Below are positions 29,269-39,873 of a DNA stretch of 64,000 bases, piece after piece. Where the stretch lies: positions 1-64,000 of the forward strand of contig NZ_VTDQ01000005.1 in NCBI RefSeq assembly GCF_015627175.1. The letters are read 5' to 3'. Within the stretch, counting starts at the first letter, position 1. Each line of letters begins with the position of its first letter. The position numbers and the translations under genes are program-made. The stretch is from Acinetobacter pollinis. Lineage in GTDB: Bacteria > Pseudomonadota > Gammaproteobacteria > Pseudomonadales > Moraxellaceae. The notes under the pieces are model-generated. The model did no database searches and had not been told where the DNA came from. It worked only from the letters and a program-made list of their open reading frames with translations.

Positions 29269-30753
29269 CTAGTTAAACCATGATTCTCTGGCTTTCATAA
29301 TCAATTGACCTGCTTGTTTTGTACCAAGTCCTTCGATATCTGCAATATCATCAGTTGCTTGATCAGCAAGATCATCAATTGTAATCACACCACGATTAGC
29401 AAGTGCATATGCAATTTCTTGCGTCATGCCTTCCATATTTAATAATTCTGAGCTTGGCTCTTGAATATTTTCTTGTTGCTGTAAGGCATCTGCCAAAGCA
29501 ACTTCTTTTGCACGACTTTGTAAAAGCTCTACTGTTTCTGCATCTAATTCAATTTCATTAAATGTCTCTGCAGGAACATATGCAATTTCATCAAGGGAAG
29601 TAAAGCCCATTTCCACAAGTGCCATTGCTAGATCTTCTTCAATATCTAAACGTGTTACAAACATATCTAAATATTGTTGTGCTTCATTTTGTTGGCGTGA
29701 GCGATACTCATCTTCAAGCATCATATCTAGTTTATAGCCTGTCAACTCAGATGCTAAGCGAACATTTTGACCTTGTGAGCCAATTGCTCTTGCCAATTGA
29801 TCGCTTGTTGCAAAAATAATATCTGCAGTTTTTGCATCTTCATCGATAACAATACCAGATACATCTGCTGGTTCTAACGCACTTGCGATATATTGTGCAG
29901 GATCATCAGACCATACTACAACATCAATGCGTTCATTATTGAGTTCCTGTTGAACTGCCTGAATACGCGTACCACGCATCCCAATACAAGCACCTACAGG
30001 GTCAATACGATGATCATTTGTTTTTACAGCAATCTTAGCACGTACGCCAGGTTGACGCGTCGCTGCTTTAATCTCGATAATTTCTTCAGAAATTTCAGGA
30101 ATCTCTTTTTGCATTAAAGCAATAAGCATTTCTGGTTTTGCACGAGAAAGCAATAACTGTGCACCACGTCCTTCGCGGTTAACTTCATATAAAATAGCGT
30201 TAACACGCTGTTTTGGACGAAGTAACTCTTTAGGAATCATTTCATCACGCGCAAGATAAGCTTCAGCATTGTCACCTAAGTCAATGATAAAACCATCTTT
30301 TGTTTGCTTCTTCACTTCACCGTAAATGAGCTCACCTACTTTAGACGCATAAGCATCTGCAACAAGTGCACGTTCAGCCTCACGTATTTTCTGAACAATG
30401 ACTTGCTTTGCAATTTGTGCAGCAATACGACCAAATTCAATAGATTCAACTTCAAGCTCACGAATATCGCCAATTGACCATTTAGCAGGATCTACATCAG
30501 AAATCGCATCTTGGCAAGCGGGCATTTCGTGGTCTTCATCTGCAACCACTTCCCATTGACGAAATGTACTATATTCACCCGTTTTACGGTCAATTTGTAC
30601 ACGTAAGCGTGCTTCTTCTGAGTTTGTACCCTCATAGAACTTTTTCTTAGTTGCAGCAACGAGTGCCTGCTCTAATGCTTCAAAGATGGCTTCGCGGCTC
30701 ACGCCTTTTTCATTACTAACCGTTTCTGCAACGGTAAGAATCTCACGACCCAT
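29269..30753 (-). CDS. nusA: Transcription termination/antitermination factor NusA
   Basis: RNA polymerase-binding factor for pausing, termination and antitermination. The 494-aa protein starts MGREILTVAETVSNEKGVSR and has the N-terminal RNAP-binding domain, an S1 domain (GEVKKQTKDGFIIDLGDNAEA), two KH domains (VGACIGMRGTRIQAVQQELN; AIGSQGQNVRLASELTGYKL) and two acidic C-terminal repeats ending ADIEGLGTKQAGQLIMKARE, as in gammaproteobacteria. It lies between rimP (30 bp upstream) and infB. Confidence 0.96.
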   Translation of the reverse strand: MGREILTVAETVSNEKGVSREAIFEALEQALVAATKKKFYEGTNSEEARLRVQIDRKTGEYSTFRQWEVVADEDHEMPACQDAISDVDPAKWSIGDIRELEVESIEFGRIAAQIAKQVIVQKIREAERALVADAYASKVGELIYGEVKKQTKDGFIIDLGDNAEAYLARDEMIPKELLRPKQRVNAILYEVNREGRGAQLLLSRAKPEMLIALMQKEIPEISEEIIEIKAATRQPGVRAKIAVKTNDHRIDPVGACIGMRGTRIQAVQQELNNERIDVVVWSDDPAQYIASALEPADVSGIVIDEDAKTADIIFATSDQLARAIGSQGQNVRLASELTGYKLDMMLEDEYRSRQQNEAQQYLDMFVTRLDIEEDLAMALVEMGFTSLDEIAYVPAETFNEIELDAETVELLQSRAKEVALADALQQQENIQEPSSELLNMEGMTQEIAYALANRGVITIDDLADQATDDIADIEGLGTKQAGQLIMKARESWFN

Positions 30754-30783
30754 AAGTCACCTATATTTCAAATTTTCTTAAGT

Positions 30784-31296
30784 TTAGTCTTGATAAACCA
30801 AATTTGCTTTATCGATATTGTGACTATCGATGTCCAACACTTGCTGTTTTTCTACTTCCACTTGAATCGTCTCATCATCAAGATTGACTGCAACAAGTTT
30901 TGCCTGAAATTTACGACGATTATCTACAGCGCTAATTAAACGTAATGCAACTTGTTGTCCAATATAGGCTGGCATTTGAGATAGTTCAAAGAAAGGGCGA
31001 TCCCACCCTGGTGATGAAACTTCAAGAGAGAACTCTCCTGAGATTGGATCATGTACATCTAAGATCGCACCCACTTGCTGGGTTACTCGAACACAATCTT
31101 CGACACTGATACCACGACCATTTTCTTCTGTTTCACCTGTCTCAGAAGCATTTGTTAATGGTTTATCAATGTAGATACGTAACATTGAACGTTTACCTTG
31201 AGGCAAAAATTCAATACCCCATAGATGAACATTACAAGCAGCTACTGCTGGGGCAATCATGTCTTGTAGCTCTTGCGTTTTATTTGATAATTTCAT
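30784..31296 (-). CDS. rimP: Ribosome maturation factor RimP
   Basis: 30S subunit assembly factor. The 170-aa product has the N-terminal alpha/beta domain with [20 protein letters not shown], then [19 protein letters not shown], the highly conserved [16 protein letters not shown], and a C-terminal SH3-like domain. An acidic insert [15 protein letters not shown] lies between strands. First protein gene of rimP-nusA-infB-rbfA; two terminator hairpins separate it from the upstream initiator tRNAs, so it probably has its own promoter in 31297-31404 plus read-through. Confidence 0.94.
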   Translation of the reverse strand: MKLSNKTQELQDMIAPAVAACNVHLWGIEFLPQGKRSMLRIYIDKPLTNASETGETEENGRGISVEDCVRVTQQVGAILDVHDPISGEFSLEVSSPGWDRPFFELSQMPAYIGQQVALRLISAVDNRRKFQAKLVAVNLDDETIQVEVEKQQVLDIDSHNIDKANLVYQD

Positions 31297-31404
31297 GTAC
31301 TCTCGTCATTTTGTGCAATACAACAACCGGCCTTTGCCGACCAAACCTCTTGTAGTGAAGCATGTCTTTTTGACCAATTGATGTCGACACTACACGATAG
31401 CCAA

Positions 31405-31438
31405 TAAAAAAAGGGCGAGAATCCACATCCGCCCTTTT
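31405..31438 (-). terminator. Second terminator between initiator tRNAs and rimP
   Basis: Read on the minus strand, AAAAGGGCG and CGCCCTTTTTTT enclose about 12 nt: a GC-rich 5-bp core extended by A-T pairs and followed by a T-run. It would limit read-through from the tRNA unit into rimP. Confidence 0.65.
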
Positions 31439-31465
31439 AACACAGAAAAGCATTGCCCACTGTGC

Positions 31466-31495
31466 AAAAAGGCCCACCTATTTGTGAGCCCTTTT
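31466..31495 (-). terminator. First terminator after initiator tRNAs
   Basis: On the minus strand, AAAAGGGCTCAC and GTGGGCCTTTTT pair around a 6-nt loop with one bulged G, followed by T5. It starts 11 nt after the second tRNA's CCA end. Confidence 0.6.
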
Positions 31496-31506
31496 AGCAA
31501 GAATCT

Positions 31507-31583
<77 letters not shown>

Positions 31584-31663
31584 ATAGTGTGCAATAATAT
31601 ATCTAATTTAAGCGAAAAACTCAAGTTTAAATTAGCTTAATGAATTTGCAATTTTCATTAAAT

Positions 31664-31740
<77 letters not shown>

Positions 31741-31801
31741 CCGACAACTTACTTTCTGGTTTAAAGTAAGCACCAAGTATTTAATTAACTTGATGGAGCG
31801 C

Positions 31802-31830
31802 ATTGTATAGAGGAAAATAGATTTAGGCAA
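31802..31830 (-). promoter_or_regulatory. Promoter of the initiator tRNA operon
   Basis: On the minus strand, TTGCCT (31830-31825), a 17-bp spacer and TACAAT (31807-31802) fit sigma-70. A GC-rich discriminator (GCGCTCC) follows, as in stringently controlled stable-RNA promoters. Predicted start is near 31795. Confidence 0.7.
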
Positions 31831-31917
31831 GAGGTTTTCTTTATTAAAAAAACAATGACTCATTTTTTAAACAAAGATATTTTTATTTACTTGAAAAAGA
31901 TCAAATGCTCTCATTAA

Positions 31918-31935
31918 TGTAAGCTTTAACTTACA
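31918..31935. promoter_or_regulatory. GacA-box palindrome upstream of candidate small RNA
   Basis: TGTAAGCTTTAACTTACA matches the known GacA upstream activating sequence TGTAAG-N6-CTTACA exactly. Its centre is about 58 bp upstream of the predicted RNA start near 31985, a suitable activator position. The TATACT -10 at 31973-31978 has no good -35, as expected for an activated promoter. Confidence 0.8.
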
Positions 31936-31984
31936 AGGGAAGCTGTTAAAACGTATATATTCAATGAATGAATATACTTATTAT

Positions 31985-32125
31985 GGCTTTATCAACAACG
32001 GAAAGTGCTTATAGGATTTAAGCAAGTACGGACACAAGTTGAATAGATCACGGAAAGATCGACACAATGGATGTAAATGAGGATGTTACTCTATAAACCC
32101 GAGCTTGCTCGGGTTTGTGTTTTTT
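31985..32125 (+). ncRNA. Candidate RsmX/Y/Z (CsrB-type) RNA that titrates CsrA/RsmA
   Basis: A predicted RNA of about 140 nt without an ORF. Six A(N)GGA motifs occur at 31998, 32013, 32028, 32050, 32067 and 32080. The last two sit in ACAATGGATGT and GAGGATGT, close to the CsrA SELEX consensus. Two are in hairpin loops: TGCTTA-TAGGATT-TAAGCA (32006-32024) and GATC-ACGGAAA-GATC (32046-32060). A perfect GacA box lies upstream and a strong terminator ends it. This combination is the established hallmark of GacA-dependent CsrA-sequestering RNAs. The 5' end is estimated from the TATACT -10 element. Family membership is inference; no alignment was run. Confidence 0.75.
32095..32125 (+). terminator. 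Intrinsic terminator of the candidate small RNA
   Basis: AAACCCGAGC (32095-32104), loop TT and GCTCGGGTTT (32107-32116) form a 10-bp stem followed by GTGTTTTTT. The T-run is on the plus strand, so it belongs to the RNA and not mainly to the convergent pilin gene, whose stop is at 32129. Confidence 0.88.
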
Positions 32126-32128
32126 ATA

Positions 32129-32596
32129 TTATAAATCTTGCGAACACATATTCGGACGATAACTTACATCTACATCTGTTCGACAAGTCCACGTTCCACT
32201 GTTTGCATCTCTAAACCAAACAAGCCTTCTACCACTTAATCGATTACTTACCCGATTGCCAAAAACTCCAATAATTTGCTGATTTGCAACCAATGGAAAG
32301 GTAATTTGTGGTGACCCTGTATTGGGAGCACTACTTTGTCCATCTGGACGGTTTCCTGTAAGCAAGTTAGAAGCAATAATAGGTAAATGACAGCCTTCAT
32401 TACTTTCTCCCAATTCTAACTGACCCTCTAAAAGACAAATATCGACCGGGTTCTTGAGGCTTGCGGTTTCTTGTATAACTGTATTAATCTGTGTCTTCGC
32501 AATATAAATTTGATATTGCACGAGTGCAATTGCAGATATAATTGCAACAATTGCTATGGCAATTAGAATTTCAATAAGTGTAAACCCTTTTTGCAT
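32129..32596 (-). CDS. Type IV pilin paralogue, downstream of pilA
   Basis: A 155-aa type IVa pilin-like protein. It begins [20 protein letters not shown]: a 3-residue leader before the PilD cleavage/methylation site, Glu5 and the hydrophobic N-terminal helix. The ATG at 32596 is chosen over an upstream frame because the leader starts there and GGGGTGAG precedes it. The C-terminal Cys pair TWTCRTDVDVSYRPNMC mirrors that of PilA, and CLLEGQLELG...GCHLP...ASNLLTGN mirrors its middle part, so the two are duplicates. Its helix is less canonical (SAIALVQYQIYIAKTQ). A strong terminator lies directly between pilA and its ribosome-binding site. It may be a minor pilin, an alternative major pilin or a recombination donor. 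Confidence 0.85.
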   Translation of the reverse strand: MQKGFTLIEILIAIAIVAIISAIALVQYQIYIAKTQINTVIQETASLKNPVDICLLEGQLELGESNEGCHLPIIASNLLTGNRPDGQSSAPNTGSPQITFPLVANQQIIGVFGNRVSNRLSGRRLVWFRDANSGTWTCRTDVDVSYRPNMCSQDL

Positions 32597-32608
32597 GTTT
32601 CTCACCCC

Positions 32609-32639
32609 AAAAAAAAGTACACCCAAAAGGGTGTACTTT
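32609..32639 (-). terminator. Terminator after pilA, abutting the second pilin's ribosome-binding site
   Basis: On the minus strand AAGTACACCC, loop TTTT and GGGTGTACTT form a 10-bp stem (32638-32615) followed by a run of T to 32609. The Shine-Dalgarno of the second pilin begins at once after the T-run, so this hairpin can act as an attenuator that sets a high pilA:paralogue ratio. Confidence 0.88.
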
Positions 32640-32659
32640 ATTATTAATTCATAAAATTA

Positions 32660-33148
32660 TTATTTTAAGTCTACAATACAACCAGCTGGGCGGTATTTAG
32701 CATCAACACTCGCAGCACAAGTCCAAGTACCAGTAGCATCACGTGACCAACGTACAGCATTTTTTCCAGCTGTCGTAAGCGTTGTAGCAGCATTATTACC
32801 AAAAGTTGCTGTAATCGTAACAGGATTAGTTTTTAAATCAGAAACTATCGGTACACCAGTACCATCTGCCTGTTTAGGTGTTCCATTTCCTTGAGCATCT
32901 CCAGTTAATATATTAGAACCAGTTGCACCAAGATTACATTCGCCTGCATTTACACCGAGTGTAGTTTGACCATTTAGCAAACAAGTTTCAACAGCAGTTT
33001 TAATACTACCTGCTTCAGCAACTGCACGGCTTACTTGCGAACGTGCAATGTAGTTTTGGTATTGTGGAATTGCAATTGCTGCCAAAATACCAATAATCGC
33101 AACAACGATCATTAATTCAATAAGAGTGAAACCCTTTTGAGCATTCAT
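32660..33148 (-). CDS. pilA: Major type IV pilin PilA
   Basis: Structural subunit of type IVa pili, used in twitching and DNA uptake. The 162-aa prepilin has leader MNAQKG, cleavage before Phe, [20 protein letters not shown] with Glu5, the alpha-helical spine and [20 protein letters not shown]. Two Cys pairs are visible: CLLNGQ...GEC and the C-terminal [17 protein letters not shown] disulfide loop. The C-terminus is DLK without a terminal Ser, and no tfpO-like oligosaccharyltransferase follows, so TfpO-type C-terminal glycosylation is unlikely. GGGGTAAT precedes the ATG. A sigma-54 promoter lies at 33225-33240; a strong terminator follows. Confidence 0.93.
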   Translation of the reverse strand: MNAQKGFTLIELMIVVAIIGILAAIAIPQYQNYIARSQVSRAVAEAGSIKTAVETCLLNGQTTLGVNAGECNLGATGSNILTGDAQGNGTPKQADGTGVPIVSDLKTNPVTITATFGNNAATTLTTAGKNAVRWSRDATGTWTCAASVDAKYRPAGCIVDLK

Positions 33149-33224
33149 AATATTACCCCAATGTGTTTATAAAATTGTAAACTGAAGCATGTATGCTAAC
33201 AGGTTTACCTAACATCTATATTAC

Positions 33225-33240
33225 AGCAACTACTGTGCCA
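33225..33240 (-). promoter_or_regulatory. Sigma-54 promoter of pilA
   Basis: Minus-strand TGGCACAGTAGTTGCT matches TGGCAC-N5-TTGCW exactly, with 10 nt between the -24 GG and -12 GC. Predicted start near 33214, giving a 66-nt leader. RpoN/PilR control of pilA is established in Pseudomonas. Confidence 0.85.
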
Positions 33241-33324
33241 AACCTATTTTAATACAATTTTCATCCATTTAAGCAAGTTTATTTTTCTTTTTATAAAAAA
33301 AATTGGTCAATTAAGGCAATAATT

Positions 33325-33339
33325 TGACAAAAATTGTCA
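33325..33339. promoter_or_regulatory. Palindrome upstream of pilA sigma-54 promoter, candidate PilR site
   Basis: TGACAA-AAA-TTGTCA, a 15-bp palindrome centred about 118 bp upstream of the predicted pilA start, is where an enhancer-binding protein would sit. PilR is the obvious candidate; this is inference. The rest of the gap (33149-33502) is AT-rich without a gene. Confidence 0.45.
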
Positions 33340-33470
33340 CTTTATTACATTACTTGAAGCGCATTTTAATTAAAAATATTCGACTATATTCACATAATAC
33401 AACTGGCTTCTTTCATTTTTATAAAAAATAGATCTTTTACTTAATGAATATGAAAAAAAATACTTTATAT

Positions 33471-33500
33471 AAAAAAACCGAGCAATATCGCCCGGTTTTT
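33471..33500 (-). terminator. Terminator after gltD
   Basis: On the minus strand AAAAAACCGGGC...GCTCGGTTTTTTT pairs with one mismatch around a short AT-rich loop and ends in a T-run, just beyond the gltD stop. Confidence 0.75.
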
Positions 33501-33502
33501 TA

Positions 33503-34978
<1,476 letters not shown>

Positions 34979-35000
34979 TCATTTCACATAAAGGCCTAAT

Positions 35001-38000
35001 TTATTGCGGATCTGCTTGGGTTGTTTTAAGCAAGGTCAGTAAATTTGCAGCTTTTGGTTTAACTAACCAGAATTTACGACTATAAAAGTCAAACTCATTA
35101 CGAATTTTATATGCCCAAGCACTTCCAGTTTCTTTAATATGCTCATCAAGAATACGCAATAAGTTTTCTTGATGCTCTTCCATAGACTCTGTAGAAATAC
35201 GCGTTAAATCAATTAATTCATGGTTATAACGATCGACAAAGTCATTATCCAAGTCAAGTACATAGGCAAAACCTCCAGTCATACCTGCACCGAAGTTATG
35301 CCCCACTTTTCCAAGAACAGTGACAATACCGCCTGTCATATACTCACAGCAGTGGTTACCTGCACCCTCAATGACAGCAAATGCGCCTGAGTTTCTCACC
35401 GCAAAACGCTCTCCTGCTGTACCCGCAGCAAAGACCTTACCGCCTGTTGCACCATAGAGACAGGTATTACCAATAATTGCCGTTTCTTGGCTTTGGAACT
35501 GAGAGCCTTTTGGCGGGAATATAGAAATTCGACCACCTGCCATACCTTTACCAACATAGTCATTGGCATCGCCTTCTAACTTAATATGTAGGCCACCTGC
35601 ATTCCAAACACCAAGCGACTGTCCTGCTGTACCTTTTAAGTTAACAACAACAGGTGTACTTTCCATATTTAAGTTGCCATGACGGCGTGCAATTTCACCT
35701 GACAGACGCGCACCAATAGAACGATCACAGTTACCTATTTTAAACTGATACTCGCCACCAGAACTACTTTCAATCGCAGGCAGAATTTCAGAAACCATTT
35801 TCTCTGCGAGTATGCCTTTATCAAAAGGTGCATTCCCTTCTACTTGGCAATACTGTGCTTTGCCTTCTGCAAAAGCATGTGATTGTAAAAGCGGTGAAAG
35901 ATCTAAATGTGCATGCTTTTGAGTTTCACCCGGAAGCACTTCCAATAAATCAACACGTCCAATTAAGTCTTTTAACGAACTCACACCCAGTGCAGCAAGC
36001 CATTCTCTCGTTTCTTCTGCAATAAATTGGAAAAAGTTAATGAGCATTTCAGGCTCACCAATGTAATGTTCTTTACGCAAGCCTTCTTGCTGTGTTGCAA
36101 CACCTGTTGCACAGTTATTTAAGTGACAAATACGTAGATACTTACATCCTAAAGCAATCATTGGTGTTGAACCGAAACCAAAACTTTCTGCACCTAGAAT
36201 GGCTGCTTTCACAACATCTAAACCAGTTTTTAAGCCACCATCAGTTTGCACACGTACTTTGCCACGCAAGTCATTGACACGTAGTGCTTGATGCGCTTCT
36301 GCGAGTCCTAACTCCCATGGAGAACCTGCATGATGAATAGATGAAAGTGGCGATGCTGCCGTACCACCGTCATACCCTGAAATGGTAATAAAGTCTGCAT
36401 AGGCTTTTGCCACACCTGCTGCGATTGTCCCTACACCCGGCTCAGATACCAGTTTCACAGATACCATCGCTTTTGGATTAACTTGTTTTAAGTCAAAAAT
36501 AAGCTGAGATAAATCTTCAATCGAATAAATATCGTGGTGCGGCGGTGGTGAAATAAGTGTTACACCCGGTACAGCATAACGTAAACGCGCAATCAAACCG
36601 TTGACTTTACCACCCGGTAATTGTCCACCCTCACCTGGTTTTGCACCTTGTGCAACCTTAATTTGTAGCACTTCAGCAGAGACCAAATACTCAGGTGTAA
36701 CCCCAAAACGTCCTGAAGCAATTTGCTTAATTTTAGAGTTTTTAATCGTGCCATAACGTGCAGGATCTTCACCACCCTCACCTGAGTTAGAGCGACCACC
36801 CATCGTATTCATCGCAATTGCAATAGCTTCATGTGCTTCTGGTGATAATGCACCAATAGACATACCTGCCGAATCAAATCTTGGTAAAATCGATGTAATT
36901 GGTTCAACATCTTCTAAAGCAATTGAATGATCTGTTTTAAGATTTAATAAATCTCGAATAGTTGCAATTGGTCTTGTATTTACAAGCTCTGCATACGCTT
37001 TAAAGTCTGCATAGTCACCTGAGCGAACGGCTTTATGTAACGAGTTAATCACTTCTGGGTTAAATGCATGATACTCTTTACCGAACACAAACTTAAGCAT
37101 TCCACCTTGATCAATCGGTTGACGATGTTTCCATGCCAAAGTAGCAAGTTTCTTTTGATCTTCTTCTAGATCTGCAAAGGTTGCTCCTTGAATACGACTT
37201 GCAACGCCTTTAAAACACAGATCGACCACTTCACTCGATAAACCAACAGCTTCAAACAACTGCCCACCACGATATGAAGCAACTGTTGAAATACCCATTT
37301 TAGACAAGACTTTGAGTAAACCTTTATCTATACCCTTTCTAAAGTTGTTCTGCGCTTGAATTGGATCGCCAAGTAATTCACCTTTCGCCACAAGGTCATG
37401 AATCACATCATATGCTAAATAAGGGTAAATTGCAGTTGCACCAAACCCTAAAATCACAGCAAACTGATGCGGATCACGCGCTAAAGCAGTTTCAATAATA
37501 ATATTTGCATCTGCTCTTAACCCTGTTTGAATTAAGTAGTGATGTACTGCACCTGTAACCATTACAGCATTGGCAGGTAAATAGCCTTCTCTTATTTTTT
37601 TATCTGACAGAATAAGTACAGTTTTTCCATCACGAATCGCTTGTGCAGATGCTTCACAAATACGAGTAATCGCTTGTTGTAGACCTTCACTTACTTCATA
37701 GTTCAGATCAATTTCAGCAATTTCATAACCTGTACGACCCAATGTACGCAGTTGATGCATTTTAGAGTTTGAAAGTACAGGACTTGAAATAATGAGACGG
37801 TCAGCATGTTCAGGGCCTTGCTCAAATACACTTTGCTCACGCCCAAGACACGTCTCTAAAGACATGACAATAGATTCACGTAATGGATCTATTGGTGGAT
37901 TGGTCACTTGCGCAAACTGTTGTCTAAAGTAGTCAGAAACATGGCGCACCTGTTTAGATAAGACAGCCATTGGGGTATCATCACCCATAGACCCAACTGA

Positions 38001-39482
38001 CTCCTGACCATTTTCAGCAATTGGTCTGAGTACCTGATCGCGCTCTTCAAACGTTACCATGAACATTTTTTGTGCAGCTTTGAGTTGATCGCCTGTTAGG
38101 CCTTTATCTGCCAAATGCTCTTCTAACTGTGGGCTCACTTGTAAGCGAAAAGCATTTTCACGTAACCACTGACGATACGGACGCATACGTTTTAAATGAT
38201 TATTTACGTCTGTGGTATCTAGCATTTTACCTGTAAAGGTATCAATAACGAGCATCTCGCCCGGGCCAACACGTCCTTTAGAAATAACATCTTCAGACTT
38301 GTAATCCCAAACACCAATTTCAGAAGCCAGTGTAATATAACCATTTTTTGTAATAACCCAACGTGCTGGACGTAGACCATTACGATCGAGCATACAAATT
38401 GCATGACGACCGTCTTGAATTACAAGACCTGCAGGACCATCCCATGCTTCCATATGTTTAGAGTTAAACTCATAAAAAGCACGCAAGTCTGCATCTAAGT
38501 TTTCAACATTCTGCCATGCAGGTGGTACAAGCATGCGTAACGCACGGAATAAATCCATACCTCCACCCACAAGGATCTCAAGCATATTGTCTAAACTTGA
38601 AGAGTCCGAACCACTACGGTTCACAATTGGATTAAGCTCAGTTAAACCTGGTAATAATGGATTTTTAAGCTTTGGTGTACGTGCAGCAGCCCAATTACGG
38701 TTTGCTGTAATGGTATTAATTTCACCATTATGTGCTAAATAACGAAACGGTTGTGCAAGAGGCCAACGTGGTAATGTGTTGGTAGAAAAGCGCTGATGAA
38801 ATACAACAATATGTGACTCAAGTGCAGGGTTAGCAAGGTCTGTATAAAAGTCTGCAATTGCCTCTGGCATCATTAAGCCTTTATAGCTAATGACGGTCGA
38901 GCACAAGGTAGTAATATAAAAATCTGCATCGTGTTGTTGTTTTTGTTCTGCACGACGACGTGCTAAAAATAATTTACGGTTAAACTCAACTTCTGTCACA
39001 CCCATTGGACAATTCACAAAAACTTGTTCAAATCGAGGTAGAGACTCTAACGCAATTTCACCTAATGCATCGTTGTTTGTTGGAACAACACGCCACCCTA
39101 TAACACGTAGCCCTTCTTCTTCAATTTCTCTTCTTAAAGTATCTTTCGCAAGCTGTGCTTTTTCATCATCAAGACTTAAAAATACAGTGCCTACAGCAAA
39201 AACTTCACTCAGGGTAATATCACTAATTTTAGGGGCTTCTTGTCTAAAAAATGCTTTTGGCATCGCAAGTAATAAGCCACACCCATCTCCCGTTTTGCCA
39301 TCTGCGGCAATCCCTCCTCGGTGGGTCATACAGCTTAAACTATGAATGGCTGTTTTTACCAAGTCATGACTCTCATTGCCTTCCATATGAGCAATTAAGC
39401 CAAAACCACAATTATCCTTAAACTCATCTGGCTGATATAAACCTTGAGCGGGAGCTACTGTTTTTAGCGATGGCATGTGCAT
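35001..39482 (-). CDS. gltB: Glutamate synthase (NADPH) large subunit
   Basis: Alpha subunit of glutamate synthase: it hydrolyses glutamine and transfers the ammonia to 2-oxoglutarate. The 1493-aa protein carries a short propeptide ending before Cys25 (DN-CGFGL), the class II amidotransferase nucleophile. The central and FMN domains follow ([30 protein letters not shown]), then the 3Fe-4S motif [12 protein letters not shown] and the GXXGXXXG beta-helix C-terminal domain. The start is the first of two ATGs (39482, 39476), with GAAGG upstream. Forms the gltBD operon. The upstream gap (39483-39865) contains a sigma-54 promoter and NtrC-like sites. Confidence 0.97.
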   Translation of the reverse strand: MHMPSLKTVAPAQGLYQPDEFKDNCGFGLIAHMEGNESHDLVKTAIHSLSCMTHRGGIAADGKTGDGCGLLLAMPKAFFRQEAPKISDITLSEVFAVGTVFLSLDDEKAQLAKDTLRREIEEEGLRVIGWRVVPTNNDALGEIALESLPRFEQVFVNCPMGVTEVEFNRKLFLARRRAEQKQQHDADFYITTLCSTVISYKGLMMPEAIADFYTDLANPALESHIVVFHQRFSTNTLPRWPLAQPFRYLAHNGEINTITANRNWAAARTPKLKNPLLPGLTELNPIVNRSGSDSSSLDNMLEILVGGGMDLFRALRMLVPPAWQNVENLDADLRAFYEFNSKHMEAWDGPAGLVIQDGRHAICMLDRNGLRPARWVITKNGYITLASEIGVWDYKSEDVISKGRVGPGEMLVIDTFTGKMLDTTDVNNHLKRMRPYRQWLRENAFRLQVSPQLEEHLADKGLTGDQLKAAQKMFMVTFEERDQVLRPIAENGQESVGSMGDDTPMAVLSKQVRHVSDYFRQQFAQVTNPPIDPLRESIVMSLETCLGREQSVFEQGPEHADRLIISSPVLSNSKMHQLRTLGRTGYEIAEIDLNYEVSEGLQQAITRICEASAQAIRDGKTVLILSDKKIREGYLPANAVMVTGAVHHYLIQTGLRADANIIIETALARDPHQFAVILGFGATAIYPYLAYDVIHDLVAKGELLGDPIQAQNNFRKGIDKGLLKVLSKMGISTVASYRGGQLFEAVGLSSEVVDLCFKGVASRIQGATFADLEEDQKKLATLAWKHRQPIDQGGMLKFVFGKEYHAFNPEVINSLHKAVRSGDYADFKAYAELVNTRPIATIRDLLNLKTDHSIALEDVEPITSILPRFDSAGMSIGALSPEAHEAIAIAMNTMGGRSNSGEGGEDPARYGTIKNSKIKQIASGRFGVTPEYLVSAEVLQIKVAQGAKPGEGGQLPGGKVNGLIARLRYAVPGVTLISPPPHHDIYSIEDLSQLIFDLKQVNPKAMVSVKLVSEPGVGTIAAGVAKAYADFITISGYDGGTAASPLSSIHHAGSPWELGLAEAHQALRVNDLRGKVRVQTDGGLKTGLDVVKAAILGAESFGFGSTPMIALGCKYLRICHLNNCATGVATQQEGLRKEHYIGEPEMLINFFQFIAEETREWLAALGVSSLKDLIGRVDLLEVLPGETQKHAHLDLSPLLQSHAFAEGKAQYCQVEGNAPFDKGILAEKMVSEILPAIESSSGGEYQFKIGNCDRSIGARLSGEIARRHGNLNMESTPVVVNLKGTAGQSLGVWNAGGLHIKLEGDANDYVGKGMAGGRISIFPPKGSQFQSQETAIIGNTCLYGATGGKVFAAGTAGERFAVRNSGAFAVIEGAGNHCCEYMTGGIVTVLGKVGHNFGAGMTGGFAYVLDLDNDFVDRYNHELIDLTRISTESMEEHQENLLRILDEHIKETGSAWAYKIRNEFDFYSRKFWLVKPKAANLLTLLKTTQADPQ

Positions 39483-39731
39483 AGCGTACCCTTCTTTAAT
39501 TGATGCTCCTGAATGAGCGACACATAGTAAATTTTCTGTATTACTTTATTCCTATATCTTTTAGAAATAAATTAGACTTTTAGACAGGATCGCTATCTTT
39601 ATTTTGATTCATCAGATATGAGTTCATCTGAATAAATGCACACTTTTGATGCAATAAAAGCGCTATTTGAATAATATTTGGTAATTTTGCACCAAATGGA
39701 TAACAAATAAACAAGCTCATGCACCAATACA

Positions 39732-39747
39732 TGCAAAATAAGTGCCA
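39732..39747 (-). promoter_or_regulatory. Sigma-54 promoter upstream of gltBD
   Basis: Minus-strand TGGCACTTATTTTGCA fits TGGCAC-N5-TTGCW with 10 nt between GG and GC. Predicted start near 39721 leaves a leader of about 239 nt before gltB. A further sigma-70 promoter in the leader is possible. Confidence 0.7.
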
Positions 39748-39812
39748 AAAGGTGTAATTTTTAGAGAGTAGAAAATCATTTTCTTGTATTTATTCATGTT
39801 AATTTTTTAAGA

Positions 39813-39873
39813 TGGTGCACTGTATTTTATGTAATAGAAAAAAATTGCGTGTTTACATCACCATTTTAGTGCA
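39813..39873 (-). promoter_or_regulatory. NtrC-like enhancer sites upstream of gltBD
   Basis: Minus-strand TGCACTAAAATGGTGA (39873-39858) nearly matches the NtrC consensus GCACC-N5-GGTGC and is centred about 144 bp upstream of the predicted start. A second half-site TGCACCA (39819-39813) is near -95. Similar half-sites TGCACCA (plus strand) occur at 39688 and 39720 near and below the start. The distal site overlaps the 3' end of the DamX-like gene. Confidence 0.55.

Noticed and set aside
31891-31920. TTGAAA...TAATGT as a constitutive promoter for the small RNA
   Set aside because: The -10 match is poor and the region overlaps the GacA box; the TATACT at 31973 gives a better start.
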